From: Sphingobacterium puteale
Lineage (GTDB): Bacteria; Bacteroidota; Bacteroidia; Sphingobacteriales; Sphingobacteriaceae
NCBI RefSeq assembly: GCF_003627955.1
Contig: NZ_RBWS01000014.1
Coordinates: 62,001 to 126,000 of the forward strand
Direction of reading: 5' to 3'
DNA: 64,000 nt
The notes under the pieces are model-generated. The model did not search any database, had not been told where the DNA came from, and worked only from the letters and a program-made list of their open reading frames with translations. Positions 38,005 through 47,741 of this stretch are shown here, one piece after another (position 1 is the first letter of the stretch; every line of letters begins with the position of its first letter). Position numbers and translations under genes: made by a program.

Positions 38005-38154
38005 AAGGAAGATGTATAAAAATTAGTATAGTCCCGGGAATGCTGCTCCGTCCAAATTGAAAATTGACAATTATGAAATGTAAGGTTAATTTTCATATCA
38101 GACTTCGTATATCAGGAAATACTAAAATACAGAATTATTATTACTTAAAAACGC

Positions 38155-38190
38155 ATGGTTATTTATATATCGTTGTATATAAATAACCAT
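38155..38190 (-). terminator. perfect 15-bp inverted repeat, probable terminator of the metallopeptidase-like gene
   Basis: Arms ATGGTTATTTATATA (38155-38169) and TATATAAATAACCAT (38176-38190) are exact complements around a 6-base loop. On the minus strand the hairpin is followed by GCGTTTTTAAG, a short T-run. It lies about 160 bp beyond the stop codon of the last gene of the third Sus locus (38348) and about 150 bp before the AraC start. The stem is very AT-rich for a terminator, so an operator for the AraC regulator is an alternative. Confidence 0.5.
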
Positions 38191-38347
38191 ACTAAGTAAG
38201 GCGGAGATACTACCTAACAGGCCGCCTCACCAAATTTAGACTACATCAAATTAGAAATGAAAGAGCTGATGAGAAAATTCGTAAAGGTTTTTTATCCGCC
38301 TAATCTCGATTTAGGCAAAAGATTAGTTATATCCAGTATATTTCTAA

Positions 38348-39280
38348 CTAATAACCTATATGGGGAAAATGTCGACGTGCTAACTGCCACTCTTTCTCCC
38401 ACTGATCATTCCATCCAAATGCAAGAATGGCTTGACTCTTCAAATCAGCTTTCGCGGCACCGCTCCAAAAATGAATAAACTCACCAAAGGTTAAATCACG
38501 AAGATACTTGCCGTTGGAATCTTGTTCAAAATGATCTGCCAGCAACTTAAAATAACGTGTCAATACCGCTGTTTTACCATAATTAAAGTAAATCGGACCA
38601 AACCAGTTCTTCATCCAAGATGTTCCCTTAGCTGGAAAATCATCTATCTTCTTTAAATCATTGGTGTAAATACGAGCGGCGTCTTCGTGCATGCCCAAGT
38701 TTAGGTAGATATCATAATTTATGATCTCTGCAATCTTACTATCGCTCCACCATTTGCGGGACGGCGAACCGCTTTTTCCATGTGAGACAAATTCAATAAG
38801 GTGAATAATCTCATGGCAAATGATATCAATATTCCAACCTTCTGGTTTTTCCCAAGCATCCTGTCCGGACGATCCGATGTCAATCCCATTTCTAAAACCA
38901 TGGTCTTCATTATCATAAAAAAACGGATGTCCGCCTCCATATTTATCTTTATGAAAAATCGCATAAAGGTGTTTGTCTGGAGATTTTCCATGAAGATCTC
39001 CATAGGTCTTTAAAACATAACTCCACACATTTTTAGTAAATGGAGCGATCCATTTGATTCGTCGGGGCATATCCTTATCATAATAGATTGCCAAAGCGTC
39101 ATCATAATATACACGGTCGATCAACTGTCGATGTTCCAGCCAAAATTCTTGTATAGTCTCGGGAGGAACGATAGATTTGTGCTGAGAACTTGTATCTATT
39201 CCTAGGCCTTGACTGTAGCTCCTATTTACAGAAAAGCCTATTAAAAATATTATTATCCAGGTTTTTTGTCGCATTTTCAT
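38348..39280 (-). CDS. secreted HExxH protein, putative gluzincin metallopeptidase
   Basis: 310 residues, signal peptide about 1-23 (ending SYSQ). It contains HEIIH (156-160) in a hydrophobic helix (WNIDIICHEIIHLIEF), with a downstream Glu185 in KIAEIINYD, giving HExxH-x24-E. That spacing is compatible with gluzincin zinc peptidases such as the M60-like group. No exact family is recognised. It is the last gene of a sigma-FecR-SusC-SusD series with a DUF1735-F5/8C lipoprotein 20 bp upstream and no glycosidase. Cleavage of glycoprotein or surface protein is therefore a reasonable inference; catalysis is unproven. Confidence 0.65.
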   Translation of the reverse strand: MKMRQKTWIIIFLIGFSVNRSYSQGLGIDTSSQHKSIVPPETIQEFWLEHRQLIDRVYYDDALAIYYDKDMPRRIKWIAPFTKNVWSYVLKTYGDLHGKSPDKHLYAIFHKDKYGGGHPFFYDNEDHGFRNGIDIGSSGQDAWEKPEGWNIDIICHEIIHLIEFVSHGKSGSPSRKWWSDSKIAEIINYDIYLNLGMHEDAARIYTNDLKKIDDFPAKGTSWMKNWFGPIYFNYGKTAVLTRYFKLLADHFEQDSNGKYLRDLTFGEFIHFWSGAAKADLKSQAILAFGWNDQWEKEWQLARRHFPHIGY

Positions 39281-39300
39281 TGTCTCGATATATCCAATTA

Positions 39301-40266
39301 TTAAAATAGATTTAGGTTTGCCAAATGAGTAAATGGCTGATTATTAAAATTTTTCAAAACTGTTATTCTAAATTGCCTTGCTTCGTATGATTTACTAAAA
39401 AACTGTCGTTGTACTGTACTGTTATTACTCCATGGCATTTCTCCAACAACGGTCCATGCAGTATTATTAGAATTCCTTATCTCGACTTTCAGTACTTCAG
39501 GCCTCCCTGAGTTAGAGCCTGATCTTCCAACAATACTGATACCATGAATCACTTTTGTTTCTCCGAGGTCAATTTCCAAATAGTGTGGTGCCGGAGCAAT
39601 TCCGCCATTCCATTGGGTATGCCAAAAAGTGTTAAAATCGTCATCAAGAGCATGTATAGCCATTCCGTTACCATTTCCCTCCCCAGTTTTTTCTTCAGAA
39701 GACATTTGAGAAACAGTCCATTTTGAACGATCGAAATCTGTAAAGTCAGCTAGATTCAAACTTGAGGTAATTAGATAATATGCTGTTGCTAAATTTTGAT
39801 TAATTTGGGCATTCCCCTCAATCTTACGGATAGAAACAGGCAATAGATACGTCTTAAATAGTTCCATGCCTTTTGTTGGATTTATCTGAATCGATAACGG
39901 CATAGTGGAAAGGCTATTTTTGTCAATTGATGATGTGAAAGCTGACAAACTAAAACAACTTTCGGGAAGTATATCATAATTTGTTCCATTAATTTTATTA
40001 TAGGCCCCGACAGAGTCTTTATTTACTTCGAAATCTACTTTGACATTATCTGACGGATAGTCTATTCCACCTCCAAAGCTCGCTCCATAAGTCAATCTAT
40101 AGGTAGAATCCTTGTAAAGAATGATTTCGTTGTTGATCCTTGTCGCCGCAGACATATAAACCAAATTGTAGTTATTAATTTCTTCCTGTTTTGGAATATC
40201 GATTTTTTCACAGGATAGGCAGGTGAAAAGAGCAATTAAAAAGCTCAATATAGTTATTATCTTCAT
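39301..40266 (-). CDS. surface lipoprotein with DUF1735 and F5/8 type C (discoidin) domains
   Basis: 321 residues. Lipoprotein signal with LFTCLSC (Cys19). Residues about 35-170 form a DUF1735 (BT_3987-like) domain (VDFEVNKDSVGAYNKINGTN is typical). Residues about 185-321 form an F5/8 type C carbohydrate-binding domain (ALDDDFNTFWHTQW, PHYLEIDLGETKVIHGISI, ARQFRITVL). Such proteins bind glycans or glycoproteins at the cell surface beside SusC/SusD. It lies 12 bp after susD and 20 bp before the HExxH gene. Confidence 0.9.
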   Translation of the reverse strand: MKIITILSFLIALFTCLSCEKIDIPKQEEINNYNLVYMSAATRINNEIILYKDSTYRLTYGASFGGGIDYPSDNVKVDFEVNKDSVGAYNKINGTNYDILPESCFSLSAFTSSIDKNSLSTMPLSIQINPTKGMELFKTYLLPVSIRKIEGNAQINQNLATAYYLITSSLNLADFTDFDRSKWTVSQMSSEEKTGEGNGNGMAIHALDDDFNTFWHTQWNGGIAPAPHYLEIDLGETKVIHGISIVGRSGSNSGRPEVLKVEIRNSNNTAWTVVGEMPWSNNSTVQRQFFSKSYEARQFRITVLKNFNNQPFTHLANLNLF

Positions 40267-40278
40267 ATTAAATAGTAT

Positions 40279-42021
40279 TTACCATCCCGGATTTTGAACT
40301 AATAAAAGCCCCCGATCCATTTCGTATTGTGCTAAAGGAAACCAATAATATGCTTGACGCCAAGCATAATTTGCAATGACAGTTCGACGAAAGAATTCAT
40401 TATTATCCCCATCGACATTCATACCATGTTGATCGCCCATAATAGTATCAACAATTTTCCACCTGCGCACGTCAAACCAGCGGTGGCTTTCAAACGCAAG
40501 TTCTATTCTACGTTCACGACGAATTTGTTGAATAAGTGCTGCGCCGGTCGGTACCGGCAGATCTTTAGATCCATATTCAGGTATTCCGGCTCGTCTACGG
40601 ATAAGATTTAAATAATGTAATGCTTCGGTATCATTTCCCCCATATTCGGCTAGTGCTTCGGCATAATTTAAGTATACTTCTCCCAACCGCATCAGAACAA
40701 ACGGTCTACTTGCACTGGTACCTGTCAGACGGTTCGTTTCTGGAGAAACTCCTTTTATTACCAGATAACCTGTATGCGAGTAATCCTCTCCACCATTCTT
40801 CTTACCGTCTCTTCCTGAATAATTCAACTCAACACCAATGGGATCTTTTGTTATATTTCCACCCTTATAGGTTGTCCCATGAAAAAGAATAGATGCATAA
40901 AACCGTGGTTCTCTATCTACGTACATATTATATATACCATTCGTTGTGCCTCCCTCTGAATAAAGGGCCGATTCTTGAATGGATTTGCCATCCTTCATAA
41001 AATAATCATCAACCATTTCCTGAAGTGGTGCCACACCATTCCATCCACCTGCAGATCGCAGTGAGCAATTATAATCCCAATTCCACAGATCATTACCCTT
41101 CCGACCGAATATCATTTCCGAATTCCATGGGGTTAAAAGAACTCCCCTATAGGATTTAATAGGATCTTTAGTTTCGTCCTGATAAAGCTGATAGCTATTT
41201 AAAGCGATAACCTCTTTCGCTGCGTCAGCTGCACGTTTCCATTTCTCTTTATCATAAACCTGAGAAATAAGCTGCTTTCCATCTTTGTTTCTAAAAGAAG
41301 CTTGTGCTGTGTTGCCATTATATAAAGGACTAGCAGCATATAACAGCAGACGAGCTCTAAACGCTAATGCAGCTCCTTTTGTTGCACGACCAAAATCTCG
41401 CTCGTGGCTATTGACTACTGGCAATACTTTCGCCGCTTCCGCAAACTCCGACGCAATGTATTCAACACATTCATCGAAGCTTGACCGTTCACGCTGCAAA
41501 TCTCCACCTGTAGCGTCTGCGGGAATTTCAGTATCTCCAAGTAAAACACATGGCCCGTATTGTCTTATAATCATAAAATAATACAGAGCACGTAGAAAAC
41601 GAGCTTCAGCCTTATATTGGTCGATCAGGCCTTGTCCATCTATATTAAGAATTTCGGCATTCCCATCTATATGGTTCATAAAATAGGTCGCAGACCGAAT
41701 ACCGTTGTAGTAATTTTGCCACTTATAAAAAGGGCTGCTTCCCGGTGTCCAATTACCAATGTTCAACTGATAGACAGTCCATTTGGCCCAGGCCACATGT
41801 ATTTCATCTACATTGCCAACCCACGGATTCCCGTTCCACTGATCACTTTCGTCCGGAACAAAGCTGTAGATATTGGCGAGATATTCTTCTGAAGGTCTCT
41901 TTTTCTGAAACACCTCTTCAATCGTTTGCCTATCGTCTGGTACCTGATCCAGAAATGAATTGCAAGCCTGTGTGGCAAGCAGAAAAATGATTAAAAAAGT
42001 AAGTTTAAATATTGCTTTCAT
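40279..42021 (-). CDS. SusD/RagB-family lipoprotein (third Sus locus)
   Basis: 580 residues with lipoprotein signal MKAIFKLTFLIIFLLATQAC (Cys20) followed by NSFLDQVPDDRQTIEEVF, a standard SusD opening. Family helices include ARFLRALYYFMIIRQYGPCV, VLMRLGEVYLNYAEALAEYG, IRRERRIELAFESHRWFDVR and the ending WFPLAQYEMDRGLLLVQNPGW. It is the partner of the upstream SusC, 11 bp away. The ligand is unknown because no glycoside hydrolase is encoded in the unit. Confidence 0.95.
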   Translation of the reverse strand: MKAIFKLTFLIIFLLATQACNSFLDQVPDDRQTIEEVFQKKRPSEEYLANIYSFVPDESDQWNGNPWVGNVDEIHVAWAKWTVYQLNIGNWTPGSSPFYKWQNYYNGIRSATYFMNHIDGNAEILNIDGQGLIDQYKAEARFLRALYYFMIIRQYGPCVLLGDTEIPADATGGDLQRERSSFDECVEYIASEFAEAAKVLPVVNSHERDFGRATKGAALAFRARLLLYAASPLYNGNTAQASFRNKDGKQLISQVYDKEKWKRAADAAKEVIALNSYQLYQDETKDPIKSYRGVLLTPWNSEMIFGRKGNDLWNWDYNCSLRSAGGWNGVAPLQEMVDDYFMKDGKSIQESALYSEGGTTNGIYNMYVDREPRFYASILFHGTTYKGGNITKDPIGVELNYSGRDGKKNGGEDYSHTGYLVIKGVSPETNRLTGTSASRPFVLMRLGEVYLNYAEALAEYGGNDTEALHYLNLIRRRAGIPEYGSKDLPVPTGAALIQQIRRERRIELAFESHRWFDVRRWKIVDTIMGDQHGMNVDGDNNEFFRRTVIANYAWRQAYYWFPLAQYEMDRGLLLVQNPGW

Positions 42022-42032
42022 TTCGATTAGTA

Positions 42033-45000
42033 TTAAAAACGGCAGTCTATTCCAATATTATATGTTTTCATCAAGGGATACATCGCGCCTTTTCCATCGC
42101 CTAATTCAACGTCCCATAATTTAAAATCACTGAAGGTGGCCAAATTGTAGCCTATTCCATAAATTCTAAAATTGCTTAATCCGAGTTTCTTCATCCAAGC
42201 CTTATCTTTGCAGGTATAGCTTACTTCCACATTCTGCAATCGAATAAATGCGCCGTTTTCTATCCACCAATTACTGTTCTCATAATTACTATTGCTTGTT
42301 GAGGGGTAAGTAAGCCGTGGATAGGTAGGATTAGACGGGTTGTTAGCTGGTGTCCAACGATCTTCTATATTACTAAAGAGGTTTCCACGCGTTCCTTCCT
42401 TCTGAAATGGCTGCATTCCTTCTCCATTAGTTGAAATATCAACATTGCTGATACCTTTAAACCAGGCTCCAAAAGACCAGTTTTTATACGTAACAGATGG
42501 GCCGAATCCATAGACAATCTCCGGAATAGAACCAAATCCAATCGGAGCTTCATCATAAGAATCAATCCGGCCATCTCCATTCAAATCCTTGTACTTAATA
42601 TCTCCCGGCTGGATATCTCCTGTTTGCATTGGGCTGTTGGCGATTTCCTCGGCAGATTGGAAAAGTCCTAAAGCAATTTTTCCAAATCGTTGGCCTAATT
42701 TTCTTCCTATACGTTGTTGCCATTGGTAAGGCCATAATGCATTTGAATCTTCTTTAATCGTAGCGCGGTTCCAAACCATATTTCCTCGGAACTGAACACG
42801 CAAATCGGAACCGATTGCTTTTGAAAACTCCACAGTTCCGTCAATGCCATGATTGAAAACTGCACCTAAATTTCCATAAGGGCGATTTAGGATACCGGTA
42901 TAATTTGGCAAATCTCCACGTTGTAAAAATATCCCCTCCCTATTTTCTATAAAATAATCTGTCGTCAGAGAAAGGTCTCCTGAGAGTGCCTTTAACTCCA
43001 GCCCAAAATTTGCTTTCTTCGCTTCTTCCCAGGATAAGTCGATCGGGTAATCCCCAATGTCTAAACCAGCATATCCATTATTTGTGGATTGTCCGAAATC
43101 ATATCCCGTCGTACTCATAACTGTCGATAAATAACCGAAGCGGCGCCCGCCGATATTACTATTACCTACAATACCATAGGAAGCTCTAAGCTTTAACAAC
43201 TGAATGTATTTTTTTCCTTTTTGAAAAAATGGTTCATTAGAAACAACCCAACCAAGTCCATAGGATGGAAAGAGCCCAAAACGACTACCTTGCTTAAAAT
43301 TTTCGGCACCATTATACCCTAAATTGAATTCTGCAAGATACCGGTCTGAATATGCATATGTAAAACGTGATACAATCCCCTGTATGCGAAAAGGAATTGA
43401 AGATATAAAGTCTCCCGCAAATGCATCAACATAATCGCGTTGGTTATACAGTAACATACCAGTCATCGCATGCTGTCCAAAATTATTTTGATAGTTTACG
43501 CCAGATTCAATATAAAACTGTCTGCTGCCACCATTCGTTCGTCCATATCCTAAATAGCTAGAACCAATACGCGTCTGCTCGAATACCAACTTATCCTGAT
43601 CGTCCCGATGAGTGGCAAAATACGTATCCACAGTTTTTGTTCTAGAGATCTGATGGGCATTATTATTATCAAACGAGAACATTCCATATGCACTTAACCC
43701 TTTCATCATAAAATCAAGAGGTTGGGTAACCTTAATATTGGACCACAACTGACTATTGATATTATTTACGTATCCGCTTTGGGTAAGCAGTTCGTACGGG
43801 TTTCGGACTTCGCCCCTAGGCATTGCAATATATCCATTTGAATAACGCACGGGAATCACGGTTGGAGGCATAACAAATGCCGCATCCCATATACTACCGG
43901 AACTCGCCCCCGGATAATTTCCATTTGTTACATACCCCATTGCTCCAAAGTCGACTTTGGTATTTTTAAAAAGAGTCAAGCTTAAATTACTCGTAAAATT
44001 AAATCTTGTAAACTTGATTTTAGAGTTATACTGAGCTAGCTCATCAGTCTTATACAGTCCCATCTCATCGAAATAGCCTACAGACAGATAATACTTCGCA
44101 CGTTCTGTACCTCCGTTCATGTTCAGATTTGCCCTTCTATTTTGACCAAAGTCATTAAACATTTCATTAAACCAATCAACATTTGGATTAAGATCTGGAT
44201 CAATCCCTTTGGCAGTATTCTGAATTTTCTCTTCGCTATATAAAGGCGACCTCCCTGGGTATGAATTGGCATATGCCTCATTCGCCATTTGTAGATAGGT
44301 AACTCCGTCAGCAAATTTGGGAACCTTAGTAAACTGCGTCAAACCTTGATTATATTGTATATTAACTTTTGGAGATCCTGCTTGACCCTTTTTAGTTTCA
44401 ATAAGTATTACGCCATTAGCGCCGCGCATACCATATACAGCTGTAGCTGATGCATCCTTTAAAATTGTAAAATTGGCAATATCTTCAGGATCAATATTGT
44501 TGAAAGAACGCTCTACACCATCCACCAGAATTAAAGGGCTGCTATTCGTAAATGTAGATATTCCCCTGATATAGATATTTGACGCGTCGTATCCGGGTTC
44601 GCCACTTCGTTGCACACCAATAACTCCTGCGACTCGACCAGCGATTACACTAGAAAGGCTACCTACGGGCTGCTTTAAATCACTTGGTGTTATTGAAGAT
44701 TGTGCCCCGATAGAGGTTATCTTCTTTTGCGTTCCATAACCGACTACAACAACTTCATCCAAAGTAGACGAGTCGGTTACCAAAGAAACGTTTATAACGG
44801 CTGAATTGACAATCGGAACTTCCTGAATACGATAACCGACAGAAGTGAAGATCAAAGTACCAGTCATTTGCTCCAGCGCTAGGAAATACTCACCGTTTTT
44901 GTTCGTACTAGTCTGCAGCTTTGAATTCTTGAATCGTACAGAAACACCTTCTAATGGCACATCATTGGAATTTGTGACACGTCCCCTAACAATCACCTCT

Positions 45001-45341
45001 TCGATAGATAAATTTGTAATCATTTTCTTTTTGGTTTTGAAGAGCGTAATTAATTGTGACTTGATACTATATCCAATAGTTGTGTTGGAAAAAATTGATT
45101 GTAAAGCCTTTTCAATTTTTGTGTTTTGAAAATTCACATCTTTTAAAGGAAAATTTTTGAGATCTTCGGGATTATAGATAAAACTATAATCGGTCTGTTG
45201 TTGAATTTCCTTGAGAATCTGATTAATGGTAGCCTTTTCTTTTTTGAAAGATATTGTCTGTGCTATCGTCGTTGCCCAAATCTGGCTTGTAGCAAAAACC
45301 AAAAGGAGAACTGTCATCACTTTTTTTAGGAGTGTGCTCAT
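42033..45341 (-). CDS. SusC/RagA-family TonB-linked transporter with STN domain (third Sus locus)
   Basis: 1102 residues; signal peptide about 1-27 (VMTVLLLVFATSQIWA). STN domain about 32-105 (INQILKEIQQQTDYSFIYNP), carboxypeptidase-regulatory-like domain about 115-195, TonB box DEVVVVGYGTQKK, plug with PLILVDGVERSF and ASATAVYGMRGANGVILIETKKG, then the barrel ending in CRF. The STN domain and the upstream FecR/sigma genes mark this as a signalling transporter. It is preceded by a 192-bp gap that contains only AT-rich sequence and a short palindrome at 45365-45383. Confidence 0.95.
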   Translation of the reverse strand: MSTLLKKVMTVLLLVFATSQIWATTIAQTISFKKEKATINQILKEIQQQTDYSFIYNPEDLKNFPLKDVNFQNTKIEKALQSIFSNTTIGYSIKSQLITLFKTKKKMITNLSIEEVIVRGRVTNSNDVPLEGVSVRFKNSKLQTSTNKNGEYFLALEQMTGTLIFTSVGYRIQEVPIVNSAVINVSLVTDSSTLDEVVVVGYGTQKKITSIGAQSSITPSDLKQPVGSLSSVIAGRVAGVIGVQRSGEPGYDASNIYIRGISTFTNSSPLILVDGVERSFNNIDPEDIANFTILKDASATAVYGMRGANGVILIETKKGQAGSPKVNIQYNQGLTQFTKVPKFADGVTYLQMANEAYANSYPGRSPLYSEEKIQNTAKGIDPDLNPNVDWFNEMFNDFGQNRRANLNMNGGTERAKYYLSVGYFDEMGLYKTDELAQYNSKIKFTRFNFTSNLSLTLFKNTKVDFGAMGYVTNGNYPGASSGSIWDAAFVMPPTVIPVRYSNGYIAMPRGEVRNPYELLTQSGYVNNINSQLWSNIKVTQPLDFMMKGLSAYGMFSFDNNNAHQISRTKTVDTYFATHRDDQDKLVFEQTRIGSSYLGYGRTNGGSRQFYIESGVNYQNNFGQHAMTGMLLYNQRDYVDAFAGDFISSIPFRIQGIVSRFTYAYSDRYLAEFNLGYNGAENFKQGSRFGLFPSYGLGWVVSNEPFFQKGKKYIQLLKLRASYGIVGNSNIGGRRFGYLSTVMSTTGYDFGQSTNNGYAGLDIGDYPIDLSWEEAKKANFGLELKALSGDLSLTTDYFIENREGIFLQRGDLPNYTGILNRPYGNLGAVFNHGIDGTVEFSKAIGSDLRVQFRGNMVWNRATIKEDSNALWPYQWQQRIGRKLGQRFGKIALGLFQSAEEIANSPMQTGDIQPGDIKYKDLNGDGRIDSYDEAPIGFGSIPEIVYGFGPSVTYKNWSFGAWFKGISNVDISTNGEGMQPFQKEGTRGNLFSNIEDRWTPANNPSNPTYPRLTYPSTSNSNYENSNWWIENGAFIRLQNVEVSYTCKDKAWMKKLGLSNFRIYGIGYNLATFSDFKLWDVELGDGKGAMYPLMKTYNIGIDCRF

Positions 45342-45533
45342 AAATTTTTTTTGTTTTTACAGCGATATTATTATTAATAATATTCGCCAATAATAGGTTA
45401 AAAAATCGTAGTTTTTATAAATTGGAAAGTAGGCCGGTTCTCGAAAAATGCCTTCCAGCTGTACTTTTTGCGATTAGGTATAGTTTAGGTCTTATAGAAT
45501 ATTTCTTATAGTCCTCCTTTCTTAAAAATTTAG

Positions 45534-46709
45534 TTAATGAATGATCAGTCTATTCGATTTCAACTGAAATTTATGCGACGTAATCTTCTCCAAAGATTCC
45601 AATACAGATTCAATTGGAACATTTCGATTGATTGTCGCCGTTATTGGTTCGTTGGCCAGACGTCCTATATTACTGTTGATCTCAAAACCATACCAATTTG
45701 ATAGTTCTTCAATCGCACTCTCTAAGGCTGTATTATTGAACACAAAATAGCCTTTCATCCAAGCTTTTACCCGTTCGGAATCAAATTTTCTAATAGTAAT
45801 ATGCTTATTGCTATTTTCAACAAAACTTTCCTGTCCCGGGTTCAGTTCAATTCGACGATTATTAGTTGTAAGCTCAATTTTTCCTTCGATTAAGGAGGTT
45901 GTGATATACGGGCGGCCGGAGTAAGCCTGTACATTAAAAGAAGTACCTAACACCCTAATCCTTTGTTCCCCGCTCAATACAACAAACGGTTTAAACCCAG
46001 CTCTAGCAGAAGGCACAACCTCGAAAAATAGTTCTCCTGTAGCATTGACCACACGTTCGTTTTCCACGAATTTTGAGGGGAAACTCAAGGAGGACTGAGC
46101 ATTTAGCCAGATCTTTGACCCATCAGGCAATGTACATTTATAACTATCTTTAGCAGAAGTGACAATAGAAACGACAAATGGCTTTTCGTGGTTATCACTT
46201 GCTGCGTTTCTGTAAGAAATTTCTCCATCGGCCTTCTTTGTCAATATGATTCCACCACTTGCGATTTCAGCCCCCGGATGGAGGCTATCCAAAGATATGA
46301 CGCTTGATTTACCAAATAATACCCTGCTTTCATCTTTCAATTTAGGCTTTTGAATAAGCTCTACAGCTTCCTTGGATATCTCGCTGTTATTAGTCATGAG
46401 GAAAAAAATGGGTACAATAATAGAGCAACATGCCACCGCCCACCAAACCATTTTATGTATCGGAAAAATTTTCTTAGTCTTTTTAGGCAAATTAAGAACG
46501 TAATAATCCACATTAGATAGGATTTGTTCATACTCATCCCTCGAAAGTTCATTAGTATTCTCTTGAAGAAGCGCTTCGTCCAGAACTTGTGCTACTATCT
46601 CCGTTTCATTAACATCATCACTAGCGGCAATTAAACGCTCAAACTCATCCAAAGTAATTTCATTGGACATTAGCTTCTGGATTAAAAATTGAATTTCGTT
46701 TTTACGCAT
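45534..46709 (-). CDS. FecR-family anti-sigma factor (third Sus locus)
   Basis: 391 residues. N-terminal cytoplasmic part of about 85 residues, one membrane helix (about 90-107, MVWWAVACCSIIVPIFFLM), periplasmic FecR domain (FVVLSGEQRIRVLGTSFNVQAY and SLIEGKIELTT) and C-terminal DUF4974 domain (about 318-390, GYFVFNNTALESAIEELSNWYGF). It controls the sigma factor encoded 183 bp upstream and receives the signal from the STN domain of the SusC gene downstream. Confidence 0.94.
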   Translation of the reverse strand: MRKNEIQFLIQKLMSNEITLDEFERLIAASDDVNETEIVAQVLDEALLQENTNELSRDEYEQILSNVDYYVLNLPKKTKKIFPIHKMVWWAVACCSIIVPIFFLMTNNSEISKEAVELIQKPKLKDESRVLFGKSSVISLDSLHPGAEIASGGIILTKKADGEISYRNAASDNHEKPFVVSIVTSAKDSYKCTLPDGSKIWLNAQSSLSFPSKFVENERVVNATGELFFEVVPSARAGFKPFVVLSGEQRIRVLGTSFNVQAYSGRPYITTSLIEGKIELTTNNRRIELNPGQESFVENSNKHITIRKFDSERVKAWMKGYFVFNNTALESAIEELSNWYGFEINSNIGRLANEPITATINRNVPIESVLESLEKITSHKFQLKSNRLIIH

Positions 46710-46892
46710 ATTTTGGTGCCATTCAGTAACAATGAGATAAATCTATTGCCCTTTTCAAGATAATACGTTTGAAAAAAAAAAAGTAATCACCTTTTTATAA
46801 TTTTCTTTAAATATTTTCTTTCCTAGTAGCTCACAATATTTTTAGATATATGATAGGAAAAAAATAGGGACTGAAGAGACAGGAAATCTCTA

Positions 46893-47489
46893 TTATTCAG
46901 AAAATATAAAAAACATCAAGATTAACATCAGATCTTCCCGATGATATTTTTGTAAATAGACTTTTAGATGGCAATTAGCCCTATAAATATGTGCATTAAT
47001 TGAAGCTTTAGTTAGTCCATATTGAGCGATGAGCTCTTTATAACTCTTTTGTTCAATCTTAAACAGAATAAAGATGTCTCGCGAAAGTGGAGGGAGGTGG
47101 TTTAGGGCATTTAACACCAACTTTTTATTTTCCTTTTTTACCAGTAGAGGTTCTATATGGTCATAAGAATCATTCAGAACCTGAATTAATTTATCCTTTA
47201 AGGATTCATCCCGCTTCATTTTTCTGAACAAGTCTATAATGTGGTTGCGGACAACTCTATTTAAATAAGCTCCAAAACACTGATTAGGATCAATTTTAGC
47301 TCTATTTGTCCATATTTTAGTAAATACATCTTGTACAACCTCCTCAACAAGGTCTGCTGATTTAAGGATTCGATGAGCTTTTAGAATGATTTCCTTCCTA
47401 TAGCGCAAATAAATCGTTTCAAAAGCCTTTTCGTCTCCTTCTTGAAGACGACATAGAAGTAATTTCTCCAGAGGATCTCCTATATCCAT
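46893..47489 (-). CDS. ECF-family RNA polymerase sigma factor (third Sus locus)
   Basis: 198 residues. Region 2: FETIYLRYRKEIILKAHRIL and DLVEEVVQDVFTKIWTNR. Region 4: LPPLSRDIFILFKIEQKSYK then GLTKASINAHIYRANC. It ends in a short hydrophobic tail (LMLILMFFIFSE), like the other sigma factor in this window, though the two are not close copies. It heads the sigma-fecR-susC-susD-lipoprotein-HExxH series. Confidence 0.94.
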   Translation of the reverse strand: MDIGDPLEKLLLCRLQEGDEKAFETIYLRYRKEIILKAHRILKSADLVEEVVQDVFTKIWTNRAKIDPNQCFGAYLNRVVRNHIIDLFRKMKRDESLKDKLIQVLNDSYDHIEPLLVKKENKKLVLNALNHLPPLSRDIFILFKIEQKSYKELIAQYGLTKASINAHIYRANCHLKVYLQKYHREDLMLILMFFIFSE

Positions 47490-47741
47490 ACGACTGATTA
47501 AGTAAATGCTGTTAATTAAATGTAGAAAAACAATTTATTAAATACAAATCATAATTAAAGCAAGCCATTAATCCCCAAATTATACGTTCGATCACTGGAC
47601 TAGCCGCAACAATTGTTGTTATGTTCTATTCTCCCCATATAGCCCTGCTCAGTAGTGATGCCGCGAAAAGTGGTTTTCCGGTTCAGATTGCCTTCTGCCA
47701 CATCATATATTTCTGACCGTAACCAATTAGATAGATTATTG
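47490..47741. other. intergenic region with an unidentified open stretch
   Basis: Region upstream of the sigma gene. On the minus strand a frame of about 50 codons stays open here (SNWLRSEIYDVAEG, later TTFRGITTEQGYMGRIEHN) right after the phytoene-desaturase-like fragment. It has no start codon of its own and I do not recognise it. It may be the tail of another deleted gene. No promoter consensus was found for the sigma gene. Confidence 0.4.

Noticed and set aside
38257..38478. Plus-strand 73-codon frame beginning MKELMRKFVKVF
   Set aside because: Two thirds of it is antisense to the conserved C-terminus of the HExxH protein gene, and the composition beyond 38348 is that of a shadow.
45365..45383. 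Palindrome ATATTATTA-T-TAATAATAT before the third-locus susC
   Set aside because: Made only of A and T in an AT-rich gap, so chance occurrence is likely.
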